From Wenzhouxiangella sp. (GTDB taxonomy: Bacteria > Pseudomonadota > Gammaproteobacteria > Xanthomonadales > Wenzhouxiangellaceae): 7,643 nucleotides of DNA. Below are positions 1 to 5,931 of this stretch, piece by piece. Within the stretch, counting starts at the first letter, position 1. Every line of letters starts with the position of its first letter. The position numbers were made by a program, and so were the translations under genes. The DNA lies in contig SKKM01000248.1 of the NCBI GenBank assembly GCA_007121485.1, forward strand, positions 1 through 7,643, in the 5' to 3' direction. A model generated the notes under the pieces. The model was not told the origin of the DNA. It ran no database searches and was given only the letters and a program-made list of their open reading frames with translations.

Positions 1-434
1 AGCTCGGCAACGTCGGCTTCTGGCAGGTGGCCATGAAGCCGGGCCGGCCGCTGGCCTTCGGGCGCATCAACCAGGCCTGGTTCTTCGGCCTGCCCGGCAA
101 CCCGGTCTCGGCCATGGTCACCTTCCTGCAGCTGGTTCGCCCGGCCCTGGTCAAGCTGGCCGGTGCACAGCCTGCGCTACCCCTGCAGATCGCCGTGCCG
201 GTCACGGCCGACATCCGCAAAAAACCCGGTCGCCGGGAATTCCAGCGCGGCCGGCTGGTCCAGAGCGACGATGGCCTGGCGGTCGTGCCTTTCGGTCACC
301 AGGGCTCGGGCGTGCTGCGCTCCATGAGCGAGGCCGACTGCCTGATCAACCTGCCGCCGGAGCGAGGCAGTGTGTCTGCCGGCGAAACGGTGGTGGTCGA
401 GCCCTTCGCGCAAAAGGTCTGGAACGGCGGCTGA
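1..434 (+). CDS. moeA: Molybdopterin molybdenumtransferase MoeA, C-terminal part (5' end outside window)
   Basis: MoeA inserts molybdate into adenylylated molybdopterin, the last step of molybdenum cofactor synthesis, in the cytoplasm. The reading frame is open from base 3, so the gene begins before the window and the ATG at 27 is internal. About 143 residues are visible. They start in the end of the molybdopterin-binding domain, with the typical VAMKPGRPLAFG and FGLPGNPVSA motifs. The C-terminal beta-barrel domain (MoeA domain IV) follows, recognisable by GRREFQRG, by GSGVLRSM and by the final GETVVVEPF, which resembles the end of E. coli MoeA. The stop is TGA at 432-434. The gene is followed after 26 nt by a structured repeat and converges on the small gene at 567-770. 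No truncation or frameshift is seen. The identification is strong. A paralogue such as a MoeA-like domain protein cannot be excluded without the N-terminus. Confidence 0.95.
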   Translation, partial: LGNVGFWQVAMKPGRPLAFGRINQAWFFGLPGNPVSAMVTFLQLVRPALVKLAGAQPALPLQIAVPVTADIRKKPGRREFQRGRLVQSDDGLAVVPFGHQGSGVLRSMSEADCLINLPPERGSVSAGETVVVEPFAQKVWNGG

Positions 435-460
435 GCGGGGCCCGGCCACCGGATTGACAG

Positions 461-553
461 CCCGGCCGGCACGGCCGGGATCCATGAGCGGAGGCATTTG
501 CGGACATGCGCCGCAAATGCCCTATATCGAATACCGAAGGTATTTCGATGCCG
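461..553 (+). repeat. 93-bp three-hairpin intergenic repeat, copy 1
   Basis: This copy matches the reverse complement of 5071-5163 at 78 of 93 positions with no gap (counted by hand). Hairpin A is 461-468 pairing with 472-479 (8 bp perfect, loop GCA). Hairpin B is 493-503 pairing with 511-521 (11 bp perfect, 7-nt loop). Hairpin C is 526-535 pairing with 539-549 (10 bp, one bulged T, loop GAA). The whole of hairpin B, loop included, is identical in both copies, as are the first 18 bases. The linker between A and B is poorly conserved (8 of 14). The element fills most of the convergent gap between moeA and the DUF6494-like gene, leaving 26 nt and 13 nt at its sides. No run of T follows any hairpin, so it is not a classical intrinsic terminator. 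It may be a REP/BIME-like element or a structured 3' processing signal. Confidence 0.9.
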
Positions 554-566
554 ACCTGACACCAGC

Positions 567-770
567 TCAGCTGGTTTCGAGCTTGCCCTCGATGGCGTGC
601 GACAGGCCAAGCTCAGCGCATTCCAGCCTCACCTTGACCGGCAGCGCATGGGCCGGCAGCTCACCCTGTTCGGCGGCCTTGCGCACGGCCAGTTCGATCT
701 CGCGCTGCGAGGTCACGCCAACGTGCTTCAGGAACTTGCGGATGCTCAGGTTCAGTTTTTCTTCGTTCAT
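567..770 (-). CDS. Small conserved protein, DUF6494-like
   Basis: This gene encodes a 67-residue protein with no signal peptide or membrane segment, so it is probably cytoplasmic. It begins MNEEKLNLSIRKFLKHVG and continues VTSQREIELAVRKA. A short polar helix is followed by a region rich in charged and amphipathic residues, ending in a beta-like segment (PVKVRLECAELGL). This N-terminal pattern matches what I remember of the DUF6494 family, small proteins of about 65-70 residues with no known function. The start is well supported: GGAG at 783-780 lies 9 nt before the ATG. An AT-rich stretch at 809-818 gives TAGTAT/TATAGA on this strand and could be a -10 box, but no convincing -35 is visible. 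A short inverted repeat, ACCAGC-TCA-GCTGGT (561-575), overlaps the stop codon. The gene stands alone, convergent with moeA. Function is unknown. Confidence 0.8.
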   Translation of the reverse strand: MNEEKLNLSIRKFLKHVGVTSQREIELAVRKAAEQGELPAHALPVKVRLECAELGLSHAIEGKLETS

Positions 771-785
771 CGTGGTTTTCTCCAG

Positions 786-992
786 GGATATGACTCAGAA
801 GCGACCTTCTCTATACTAGGCGAGTCGGGGCGCTTGGATGTCGAGAGGGCAGTTTTTGAGAAACGGGTTCTTGCTCACGATGCTACGTAGCCGGCGGATG
901 GCAGTGCGGCCCTGGACGCGCGCCGCCGCAGTATGCGCGATGACGCCATTCAGCGCTGATTCGCCAAACGCCGCAATCGATGGGAAGAGATC
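786..992. other. Intergenic region between the divergent DUF6494-like and c-di-GMP genes
   Basis: With its flanks, this gap between the ATG at 770 and the ATG at 1103 is about 330 nt. Its lower end should hold the promoter of the leftward small gene (AT-rich 809-818). For the rightward gene, TTGAGA at 856-861 resembles a -35 box, but the matching position 17 nt downstream (GATGCT) is a poor -10, so no promoter is called. A minus-strand open frame runs through 816-1019 (about 68 codons) without a convincing ribosome site. A perfect 10-bp palindrome, GCTACGTAGC, lies at 882-891. No recognisable RNA gene, repeat copy or insertion sequence is seen here. Confidence 0.4.
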
Positions 993-1106
993 ATGGCCCA
1001 TGCGATAGAACTCGCGCATCAAACCCAGGGCGAGTCGCTTGTTCGGCCAGGGACGGATTCTCCGCCGCCGGCCACTGCCCAGGGCCCGGGGGCTTTCATC
1101 TCATGA
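993..1106 (+). CDS. Possible 37-residue leader ORF overlapping the next start codon
   Basis: This small open frame starts with ATG after GGGAAGAG (982-989), a plausible ribosome site. It ends with TGA at 1104-1106, which overlaps the ATG at 1103-1105 of the c-di-GMP gene as ATGA, the classic arrangement for translational coupling. The product would begin MAHAIELAHQTQ and be rich in Ala, Pro and Gly in its second half. It has no signal peptide, transmembrane helix or family I recognise. The downstream gene has only a weak, distant purine-rich site (GGGGG near 1087-1091), so coupling would help explain its translation. Codon use is not decisive at this length. It may be chance; the overlap and ribosome site are the only support. 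Confidence 0.28.
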   Translation: MAHAIELAHQTQGESLVRPGTDSPPPATAQGPGAFIS

Positions 1107-3196
1107 CGCCGGGACTGCCCTTGCAGCTGCTGCTGGTGTGCGACCCGGCAAGCGATGAGCTGGCGCTGGAGCAGCCGCTGAAGCAGCACGGGCTGGACTT
1201 CAGCGTGGAACGTGCAGATACCCTGGATCGACTCGATGCGCTGCTGCACAGCGAGTGTTCGGCCTTGCTTTACCACTACGCCTCCCGCACCCTGCCTTTG
1301 GACGAGGTGCTCGCCCGCCTTCGCAAAATCGACCCTGAACTGCCGATCATCCTCGTTGCCGCCGAGGTCAGCGAAAACATGGTGATCGATCTGGTGCAGC
1401 AGGGGCTGAGCGACTTCGTGCTCGAGGACAAGCTGGCACGTCTGCCCGGCGTACTCGAGCGCGTCCTGGCCGAGGCCGCCAGGCAGCGGGAGTCACGCGA
1501 ACGGCACGACCAGTTGCGCAAGTTCGCCCTGGCCGTGGAACAAAGCCCGGCCAGCATCATCATTACCGACACCACGCCGGTGATCGAATATGTCAACGAG
1601 GCGTTCTGCCGGAACAGCGGCTACGCGCGCGAGGAAGTGCTGGGACGCAACCCCAACCTGCTCAACCTCGGCCTGACTCCGCGCAAGACTTACACCGAGC
1701 TGTGGGAGACGCTTGGACGCGGCGAAGTCTGGCAGGGCGAGCTCCACAACACGCGCAAGGACGGAACGGATTACATCGAGGCGGCAACCATCGCACCCGT
1801 GCGCGAGCCCGATGGCCGCATCAGCCACTACGTGGCGATCAAGTCCGACATCACCGACGAGCGCCGCTCGGAATCGCTGATCCACCGGCTGTCGCACTTC
1901 GATTCACTGACCGGACTGGCCAATCGCAGCCAGATGCTGAAACGCCTGGAGCAATCGGCCGCTGCCATGCAGCGCACCGGCCGGCACGGCATGCTGATCG
2001 TGCTCGACATCGACGGGTTCAAGTTCATCAACGACCTGCACGGCTATCAGGCCGGTGACGCCTTGCTGCTATCGGTGACGCAGCGCTTGCGCGACACGCT
2101 GACCGATGAATCAATGATCGCCCGCATCGGCGGGAATCGATTCGCCGTGGTGGTCGAAAACCTGTCCCGTCGCCGCGACCGGGCAGTCACCCAGGCTCAC
2201 GACCTGGCCGAACTCATTCATGCCGAACTGCAGGATCCGCATTTCCTGGAGCAGGATGGCGTGAGCATTCGCCACGCCACGACCATGGGCCTGTGCCTGC
2301 TGAGCACCGAGCCGGAGGCGGCCGACCGGCTGCTCAACAAGGCCGAGATCGCATTGCAGCGCGCGCGCGACGAGTCGGGCAACAACTGGCGCTTCTTCAA
2401 ACCGGACATGCAAACGGTGGTGGAAGAACGGGCCGAGGTCGAGAGTGGACTGCACGAGGCGCTTGAGAAAGGGCGCTTGCGGCTGTTCTACCAGTCGCTA
2501 TATGACGCCGAAGGCCGATTGACCGGCGTCGAGGCGCTGATCCGCTGGTTCCGTCCTGATGGCCAGATGGTCCCGCCCGATCGATTCATTCCGCTGGCCG
2601 AGGAAACCGGCCTGATCCTGCCGATCGGCGCCTGGGTGGTGGAAACGGCCTGCGCGAAACTTCGGGAGTGGTCGCAGAACCCGGAGACAGCCGAACTGTT
2701 CCTCTCGATCAACATCAGCGCACGGCAGTTTCATCAGCCCCGTTTTGTCGAATCGCTGCTCAAGGTCATGGACGATTACGACATCGAACCCGGCCGCCTG
2801 GTGCTGGAGCTGACCGAGTCGGTCGTTCTCAACGACATGGGACATACCGAGCAGCGCATGCTGGCCATCCGCGACCTGGGCATCGGACTGGCGCTGGATG
2901 ATTTCGGCACCGGCTTTTCTTCCCTGTCCTATCTCAAGAGCCTGCCTTTCGACACCCTGAAGATCGACCGCTCTTTCGTGTCCGACATGCTGGGCAGCGA
3001 GAGCAGCGCCGCGATCGTTCAGGCCACCATTTCCATGGGCCACGCACTGGGTCTGAAGGTCACCGCCGAGGGTGTCGAAAACAAGCGGGAGCTGTCGCTG
3101 CTGCGCCGCTTCGGCTGCGACAGTTTCCAGGGCTTCCTGTTTGCCCGACCGCTTCCGCCCGAGGACTGGGCGCCTGCTGACCAGAGCCTGGATTAG
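1103..3196 (+). CDS. c-di-GMP phosphodiesterase: pseudo-receiver, PAS, degenerate GGDEF and EAL domains
   Basis: This 697-residue protein probably hydrolyses c-di-GMP to pGpG. I chose ATG 1103 because the first domain begins right after it; the in-frame ATG at 980 adds 41 residues of non-protein-like sequence. Residues 6-125 resemble a response-regulator receiver, but the phospho-acceptor Asp, the Thr/Ser and the Lys appear replaced (LLYHY, ILVAAE, FVLEDK), so phosphorylation is unlikely. A PAS domain follows at about 138-250 (ITDTTPVIEYVNEAF, YAREEVLGRNP), then GGDEF at about 260-425, where the signature reads GGNRF (343-347), predicting no cyclase activity. The EAL domain (about 440-690) keeps E477, N537, E569, D599, D600, K620, E656 and Q676 in their usual motifs (EALIRW, NISA, ELTES, DDFGTG, LKIDRSF, AEGVE, QGFLF). 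No membrane segment is seen, so it is cytosolic. Its input is probably sensed by the PAS or pseudo-receiver domain. Confidence 0.93.
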   Translation: MTPGLPLQLLLVCDPASDELALEQPLKQHGLDFSVERADTLDRLDALLHSECSALLYHYASRTLPLDEVLARLRKIDPELPIILVAAEVSENMVIDLVQQGLSDFVLEDKLARLPGVLERVLAEAARQRESRERHDQLRKFALAVEQSPASIIITDTTPVIEYVNEAFCRNSGYAREEVLGRNPNLLNLGLTPRKTYTELWETLGRGEVWQGELHNTRKDGTDYIEAATIAPVREPDGRISHYVAIKSDITDERRSESLIHRLSHFDSLTGLANRSQMLKRLEQSAAAMQRTGRHGMLIVLDIDGFKFINDLHGYQAGDALLLSVTQRLRDTLTDESMIARIGGNRFAVVVENLSRRRDRAVTQAHDLAELIHAELQDPHFLEQDGVSIRHATTMGLCLLSTEPEAADRLLNKAEIALQRARDESGNNWRFFKPDMQTVVEERAEVESGLHEALEKGRLRLFYQSLYDAEGRLTGVEALIRWFRPDGQMVPPDRFIPLAEETGLILPIGAWVVETACAKLREWSQNPETAELFLSINISARQFHQPRFVESLLKVMDDYDIEPGRLVLELTESVVLNDMGHTEQRMLAIRDLGIGLALDDFGTGFSSLSYLKSLPFDTLKIDRSFVSDMLGSESSAAIVQATISMGHALGLKVTAEGVENKRELSLLRRFGCDSFQGFLFARPLPPEDWAPADQSLD

Positions 3197-3203
3197 GCGC
3201 TTT

Positions 3204-3232
3204 TTCGCAAAATGCATACGGTGGCGTATGGT
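3204..3232 (+). promoter_or_regulatory. Candidate sigma70-type promoter of the acyl-CoA dehydrogenase gene
   Basis: TTCGCA (3204-3209) and TATGGT (3227-3232) are separated by 17 nt and each match the consensus at four of six positions. They lie in the 68-nt gap just after the stop of the EAL gene. A start of transcription near 3239 would leave a leader of about 26 nt before the ATG at 3265. The match is moderate. Read-through from the EAL gene is also possible, since no terminator is visible between them. Confidence 0.4.
3215..3230. promoter_or_regulatory. Operator-like inverted repeat CATACG-GTGG-CGTATG
   Basis: Two perfect 6-bp arms (3215-3220 and 3225-3230) are separated by 4 nt and overlap the candidate -10 box of the acyl-CoA dehydrogenase promoter. 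A dimeric repressor bound here would block RNA polymerase. TetR-family regulators of fatty-acid and amino-acid catabolism often bind palindromes of this type upstream of acyl-CoA dehydrogenase genes; that link is inference. The symmetry does not extend beyond the 16 bp, and no regulator gene lies in the window. Confidence 0.4.
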
Positions 3233-3264
3233 ACGCTGCGAATTCCCTCCATCCGGATCGCGAC

Positions 3265-5061
3265 ATGCCCACCTACAAGGCCCCGCTGGAAGACTTCGAC
3301 TTCCTGTACAACGAGTTTCTCGACCTTGGCGCTTGTGCCGAGTTGCCCTCCATGGCCGAAGCCTCCCCCGATGTGGTCGAGGCGGTGCTGAGCGAAGCGG
3401 CCAAGGTGGCGGAAACCGTGCTCCAGCCGCTCAATGCGATCGGTGACGAGATCGGCTGCCGGCTCGACGAGGCCAGCGGCGAGGTCAGCATGCCCGATGG
3501 CTTCGCGACCGCCTACCGCGACTACTGCGACAGCGGCTGGACCGGCCTGGTGGCCGACCCGGACTACGGCGGCCAGGGCCTGCCGAGCTTCGTCGGCCTG
3601 GCCGTCTCGGAAATGATCAATGCCGCCAACGCCTCGTTTGCCGCCTACCCCGGCCTGACCCTGGGCGCCTACGAGGTCATCCACCACCACGGCACCGACG
3701 AGCAGAAAGCGACTTACCTGCCGAAGATGGTCAGCGGCGAATGGGGCGGCACCATGAACCTGACCGAGCCGCACTGCGGTACCGACCTGGGCCTGCTGCG
3801 CACCCGGGCCGAACCGGCCGACGACGGCAGCTACCGCATCACCGGCAAGAAGATCTGGATCTCGGCCGGCGAGCACGACATGGTCGACAACATCATTCAC
3901 CTCGTTCTTGCCCGCACGCCCGACGCGCCGGCCGGCACGCGCGGCATCTCGCTGTTCATCGTGCCCAAGTTCCTGGTCAATGCCGATGAATCGCTCGGGG
4001 AGCGCAACGGCGTCAAGTGCGTGGGCCTGGAAAAGAAGATGGGCATCAAGGCCTCCGCCACCTGCGAGATGGAATACTCGGACGCGGTCGGTTATCTGAT
4101 CGGCGAGGAAAACCGCGGCCTGGCGGCCATGTTCACCATGATGAACGCAGCCCGGCTGGTCACCGGCATCCAGGGGCTGGGCATGGCCTCGGCCGCCTAC
4201 CAGGCCGCCGTGAGCTTTGCCCGCGAGCGCCTGCAGGGGCGCAGCCTGGCCGGACCGAAGTATCCGGACCAGCCGGCCGACCCCATCCTGGTCCACCCGG
4301 ACGTGCGCAAGATGCTGCTGATCTCGCGCGCCTCTATCGAAGGCGCCCGCGCGCTGGGGCTGTATACCGGGGTCCAGCTGGAGCTGGAATTCCGCCATCC
4401 CGATGCGGCGGTCCGGCGCCAGGCCGGCTACTGGGTGGCGCTGATGACGCCCATCATCAAGGCCTACTTCACCGATTTGGGAACCGAGGTCGCCAACTTA
4501 GGGATGCAGGTGCACGGCGGCGCCGGCTACGTGCGCGACACCGGCGTGGAGCAGTTCGCCCGCGACGTGCGCATCACCCAGATCTACGAAGGCACCAACG
4601 GCGTGCAGGCGCTGGACCTGGTCGGGCGCAAGCTGATCGCCAACCAGGGCGAGAACCTCAAGGCGTTTTTCACCCCGGTGATGCACTTCATCGGCGAACA
4701 CGACGGCCAGTCCGAGCTGGCCGAATTCATCGGGCCGCTGAAGGACTCGGCCCAGCTGCTGCAGGACACCACGGCCTGGGTTTACCAGCACATGAGCAAG
4801 AACCCGCTGGAAGCCGGCGCCGCAGGCACCGATTACCTGCGCCTGTTCGCGCTCACGGCCATGGCCTTCATGTGGGCCAGGATGGCGGTCATCGCCTGCC
4901 GGCGCCTCGACGAAGGCGGCGGCAAGACGGTGTTCTACCAGGCCAAGCTGGACACCGCCCGCTTCTTCATGACCCGCATGCTGCCGGAGACCACTTCTTT
5001 GGCGGCCAAGGTGCGGGCCGGGGCCGGACCGCTGATGGACTTCAACGACGAGGCGTTTTAA
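3265..5061 (+). CDS. Acyl-CoA dehydrogenase, large DmdC/FadE-like type with C-terminal extension
   Basis: This 598-residue flavoenzyme should oxidise an acyl-CoA to the 2-enoyl-CoA with FAD, passing electrons to electron-transfer flavoprotein. It has the full length of the roughly 600-residue subfamily. The N-terminal cap (YKAPLEDFDFLYNEFLDL, residues 4-21) is typical of that group. The alpha-helical N domain follows, then the flavin-binding middle domain with MNLTEPHCGTDLG (from 164) and KKIWISAGEHD (195-205). The C-terminal helical domain includes GMQVHGGAGYVRDTGVEQF and IYEGTNGVQALDLVGRK. Glu442 in YEGT is the expected catalytic base, and a further helical domain (about 470-590) closes the protein. 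Relatives include 3-methylmercaptopropionyl-CoA dehydrogenase (DmdC) and general FadE-like enzymes; the true substrate cannot be told from sequence. The ATG has only a weak ribosome site (GGA near 3255). The gene converges on the exonuclease gene. Confidence 0.95.
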   Translation: MPTYKAPLEDFDFLYNEFLDLGACAELPSMAEASPDVVEAVLSEAAKVAETVLQPLNAIGDEIGCRLDEASGEVSMPDGFATAYRDYCDSGWTGLVADPDYGGQGLPSFVGLAVSEMINAANASFAAYPGLTLGAYEVIHHHGTDEQKATYLPKMVSGEWGGTMNLTEPHCGTDLGLLRTRAEPADDGSYRITGKKIWISAGEHDMVDNIIHLVLARTPDAPAGTRGISLFIVPKFLVNADESLGERNGVKCVGLEKKMGIKASATCEMEYSDAVGYLIGEENRGLAAMFTMMNAARLVTGIQGLGMASAAYQAAVSFARERLQGRSLAGPKYPDQPADPILVHPDVRKMLLISRASIEGARALGLYTGVQLELEFRHPDAAVRRQAGYWVALMTPIIKAYFTDLGTEVANLGMQVHGGAGYVRDTGVEQFARDVRITQIYEGTNGVQALDLVGRKLIANQGENLKAFFTPVMHFIGEHDGQSELAEFIGPLKDSAQLLQDTTAWVYQHMSKNPLEAGAAGTDYLRLFALTAMAFMWARMAVIACRRLDEGGGKTVFYQAKLDTARFFMTRMLPETTSLAAKVRAGAGPLMDFNDEAF

Positions 5062-5070
5062 TTGTTTATC

Positions 5071-5163
5071 CGGCATCAAAATGCCTGCGGCATTTGATGC
5101 TCGGCATTTGCGGCGCATGTCCGCAAATGCCTCCGCTTCGCGCTTCCGGCCGTGCCGGCCGGG
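5071..5163 (-). repeat. 93-bp three-hairpin intergenic repeat, copy 2 (inverted)
   Basis: This is the inverted copy of 461-553. In plus-strand coordinates hairpin A is 5146-5152 with 5156-5162, hairpin B is 5103-5113 with 5121-5131, and hairpin C is 5075-5085 with 5089-5098. Hairpin C can be extended by two more pairs (5073-5074 with 5099-5100). Compared with copy 1, hairpin C has one G:C pair replaced by A:T and one A:T replaced by G:C, so both partners changed together; its bulged base is kept. The element fills the convergent gap between the acyl-CoA dehydrogenase and exonuclease genes, leaving 9 nt and 32 nt at its sides. As in copy 1, the GC-rich hairpin A faces the outer gene, here the exonuclease. 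No T-run marks an intrinsic terminator. Confidence 0.9.
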
Positions 5164-5195
5164 TTAATGGTGCCAAACGCGTGCCGGTCGGGCCG

Positions 5196-5927
5196 TCATA
5201 GCCACAAGCGACCGACCTTGATCTCCGGGCCCAGGTGATGCGCCACCTGGGCCTGGAACAGTTCGGCCGTGGCGATGGCGTCGGTCATGGCGTGATGCGC
5301 GGTGTAGGCGGGCAAGTGATAGCGGTGCCGGCAGGCACCGAGGCGCAGGGAGCGCCGCCGGCGTAAACCGACGCGATGGGCCAGCCGCTCGGCCCAGCCG
5401 CGACCGCGCCTGAGCGCCCAGGCTTCCAGCACCATGGTGTCGATCAGCGGAAAGTCAAGCCCTTCGCCCATCCAGCGTCGACAGACCTGGTCCAGAAAGG
5501 GACGCTCGATCTGGCGGTAGTGCACCACCGCCACCCGTCCGGCCAGCGCGTCCAGCAAGTCCGGCAGCACGGCCGAAAATCGCGGCGCCCGTTGCAGTTC
5601 TTCGTGGGTGATGCGATGGATCAGCACCGACTCCGGCTCCAGCGAGCGCCGCGGCTGCACCACCCAGTAACGGGCACCGGAAACCGGGATGCGCTGCAGG
5701 CTGAAGGGCACCAGGCCGATGCTGACGACGGCGCAGCGCTCGGGGTCCAGGCCGGTGGTTTCCAGATCCAGAGCGACGAAGGGCGTTTCTTTTAACGGCG
5801 TGTCAGCGGGCACCGTACCCTCGCCGTAAAAGCGGGCCAGGCGCGGAATGGTCGTCTCTGCCGCCAGTTCGGCCAAGCGATTCGGCCAGGCCACGGCCAC
5901 CCGCCGCTGCGATGATCGACCCGCCAT
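5196..5927 (-). CDS. DnaQ-like DEDDh 3'-5' exonuclease
   Basis: This 243-residue protein should remove nucleotides from 3' ends of DNA or RNA with two metal ions. The first motif is FVALDLETTGLD with D54 and E56. The second region, VVHYRQIERPFLDQ, has H136 and E141 where most family members have Asp. The third is HHAMTDAIATAEL with H211 and D216. Residues 1-45 form a basic, non-catalytic leader, and a stretch near 184-202 is very rich in Arg, which may contact nucleic acid. The length is that of a stand-alone exonuclease, not a polymerase epsilon subunit bound in the replisome, though this cannot be excluded. The ATG lies 4 nt after the stop of the upstream gene, so the two are probably one operon. 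The only purine-rich site (GAGG) overlaps that stop and is unusually close, which suggests coupled translation. Confidence 0.88.
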   Translation of the reverse strand: MAGRSSQRRVAVAWPNRLAELAAETTIPRLARFYGEGTVPADTPLKETPFVALDLETTGLDPERCAVVSIGLVPFSLQRIPVSGARYWVVQPRRSLEPESVLIHRITHEELQRAPRFSAVLPDLLDALAGRVAVVHYRQIERPFLDQVCRRWMGEGLDFPLIDTMVLEAWALRRGRGWAERLAHRVGLRRRRSLRLGACRHRYHLPAYTAHHAMTDAIATAELFQAQVAHHLGPEIKVGRLWL

Positions 5928-5931
5928 CGCC

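Noticed and set aside
461..553. Repeat copy 1 as an intrinsic terminator of moeA
   Set aside because: The hairpins are strong but none is followed by a T-run on either strand. The same holds for copy 2.
561..575. ACCAGCTCAGCTGGT inverted repeat as terminator of the DUF6494-like gene
   Set aside because: The stem is 6 bp with a 3-nt loop, overlaps the stop codon and lacks a T-run.
498..890. 130-codon plus-strand frame across the DUF6494-like gene
   Set aside because: It starts inside hairpin B of the repeat and runs antisense to a small gene that has a better ribosome site and family resemblance.
882..891. Perfect 10-bp palindrome GCTACGTAGC
   Set aside because: Several 10-bp palindromes are expected by chance in a window of this size, and no promoter is aligned with it.
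980..1102. Upstream ATG at 980 as the start of the EAL gene
   Set aside because: The extra 41 residues are unlike a protein domain, and the receiver-like fold begins just after ATG 1103.
2498..3217. 239-codon minus-strand frame opposite the EAL domain
   Set aside because: It is antisense to conserved catalytic motifs and its composition is that of a shadow frame.
3193..4398. 401-codon minus-strand open frame opposite the acyl-CoA dehydrogenase
   Set aside because: It is antisense to a clear enzyme gene, its translation is low-complexity (rich in G, A, V, H, D, Q) and matches no family. Long antisense frames are common in GC-rich genes.
4017..5201. 394-codon plus-strand frame inside and beyond the dehydrogenase gene
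   Set aside because: It is an out-of-frame shadow very rich in R, G, A and H, and it runs through the repeat. No domain is recognisable.
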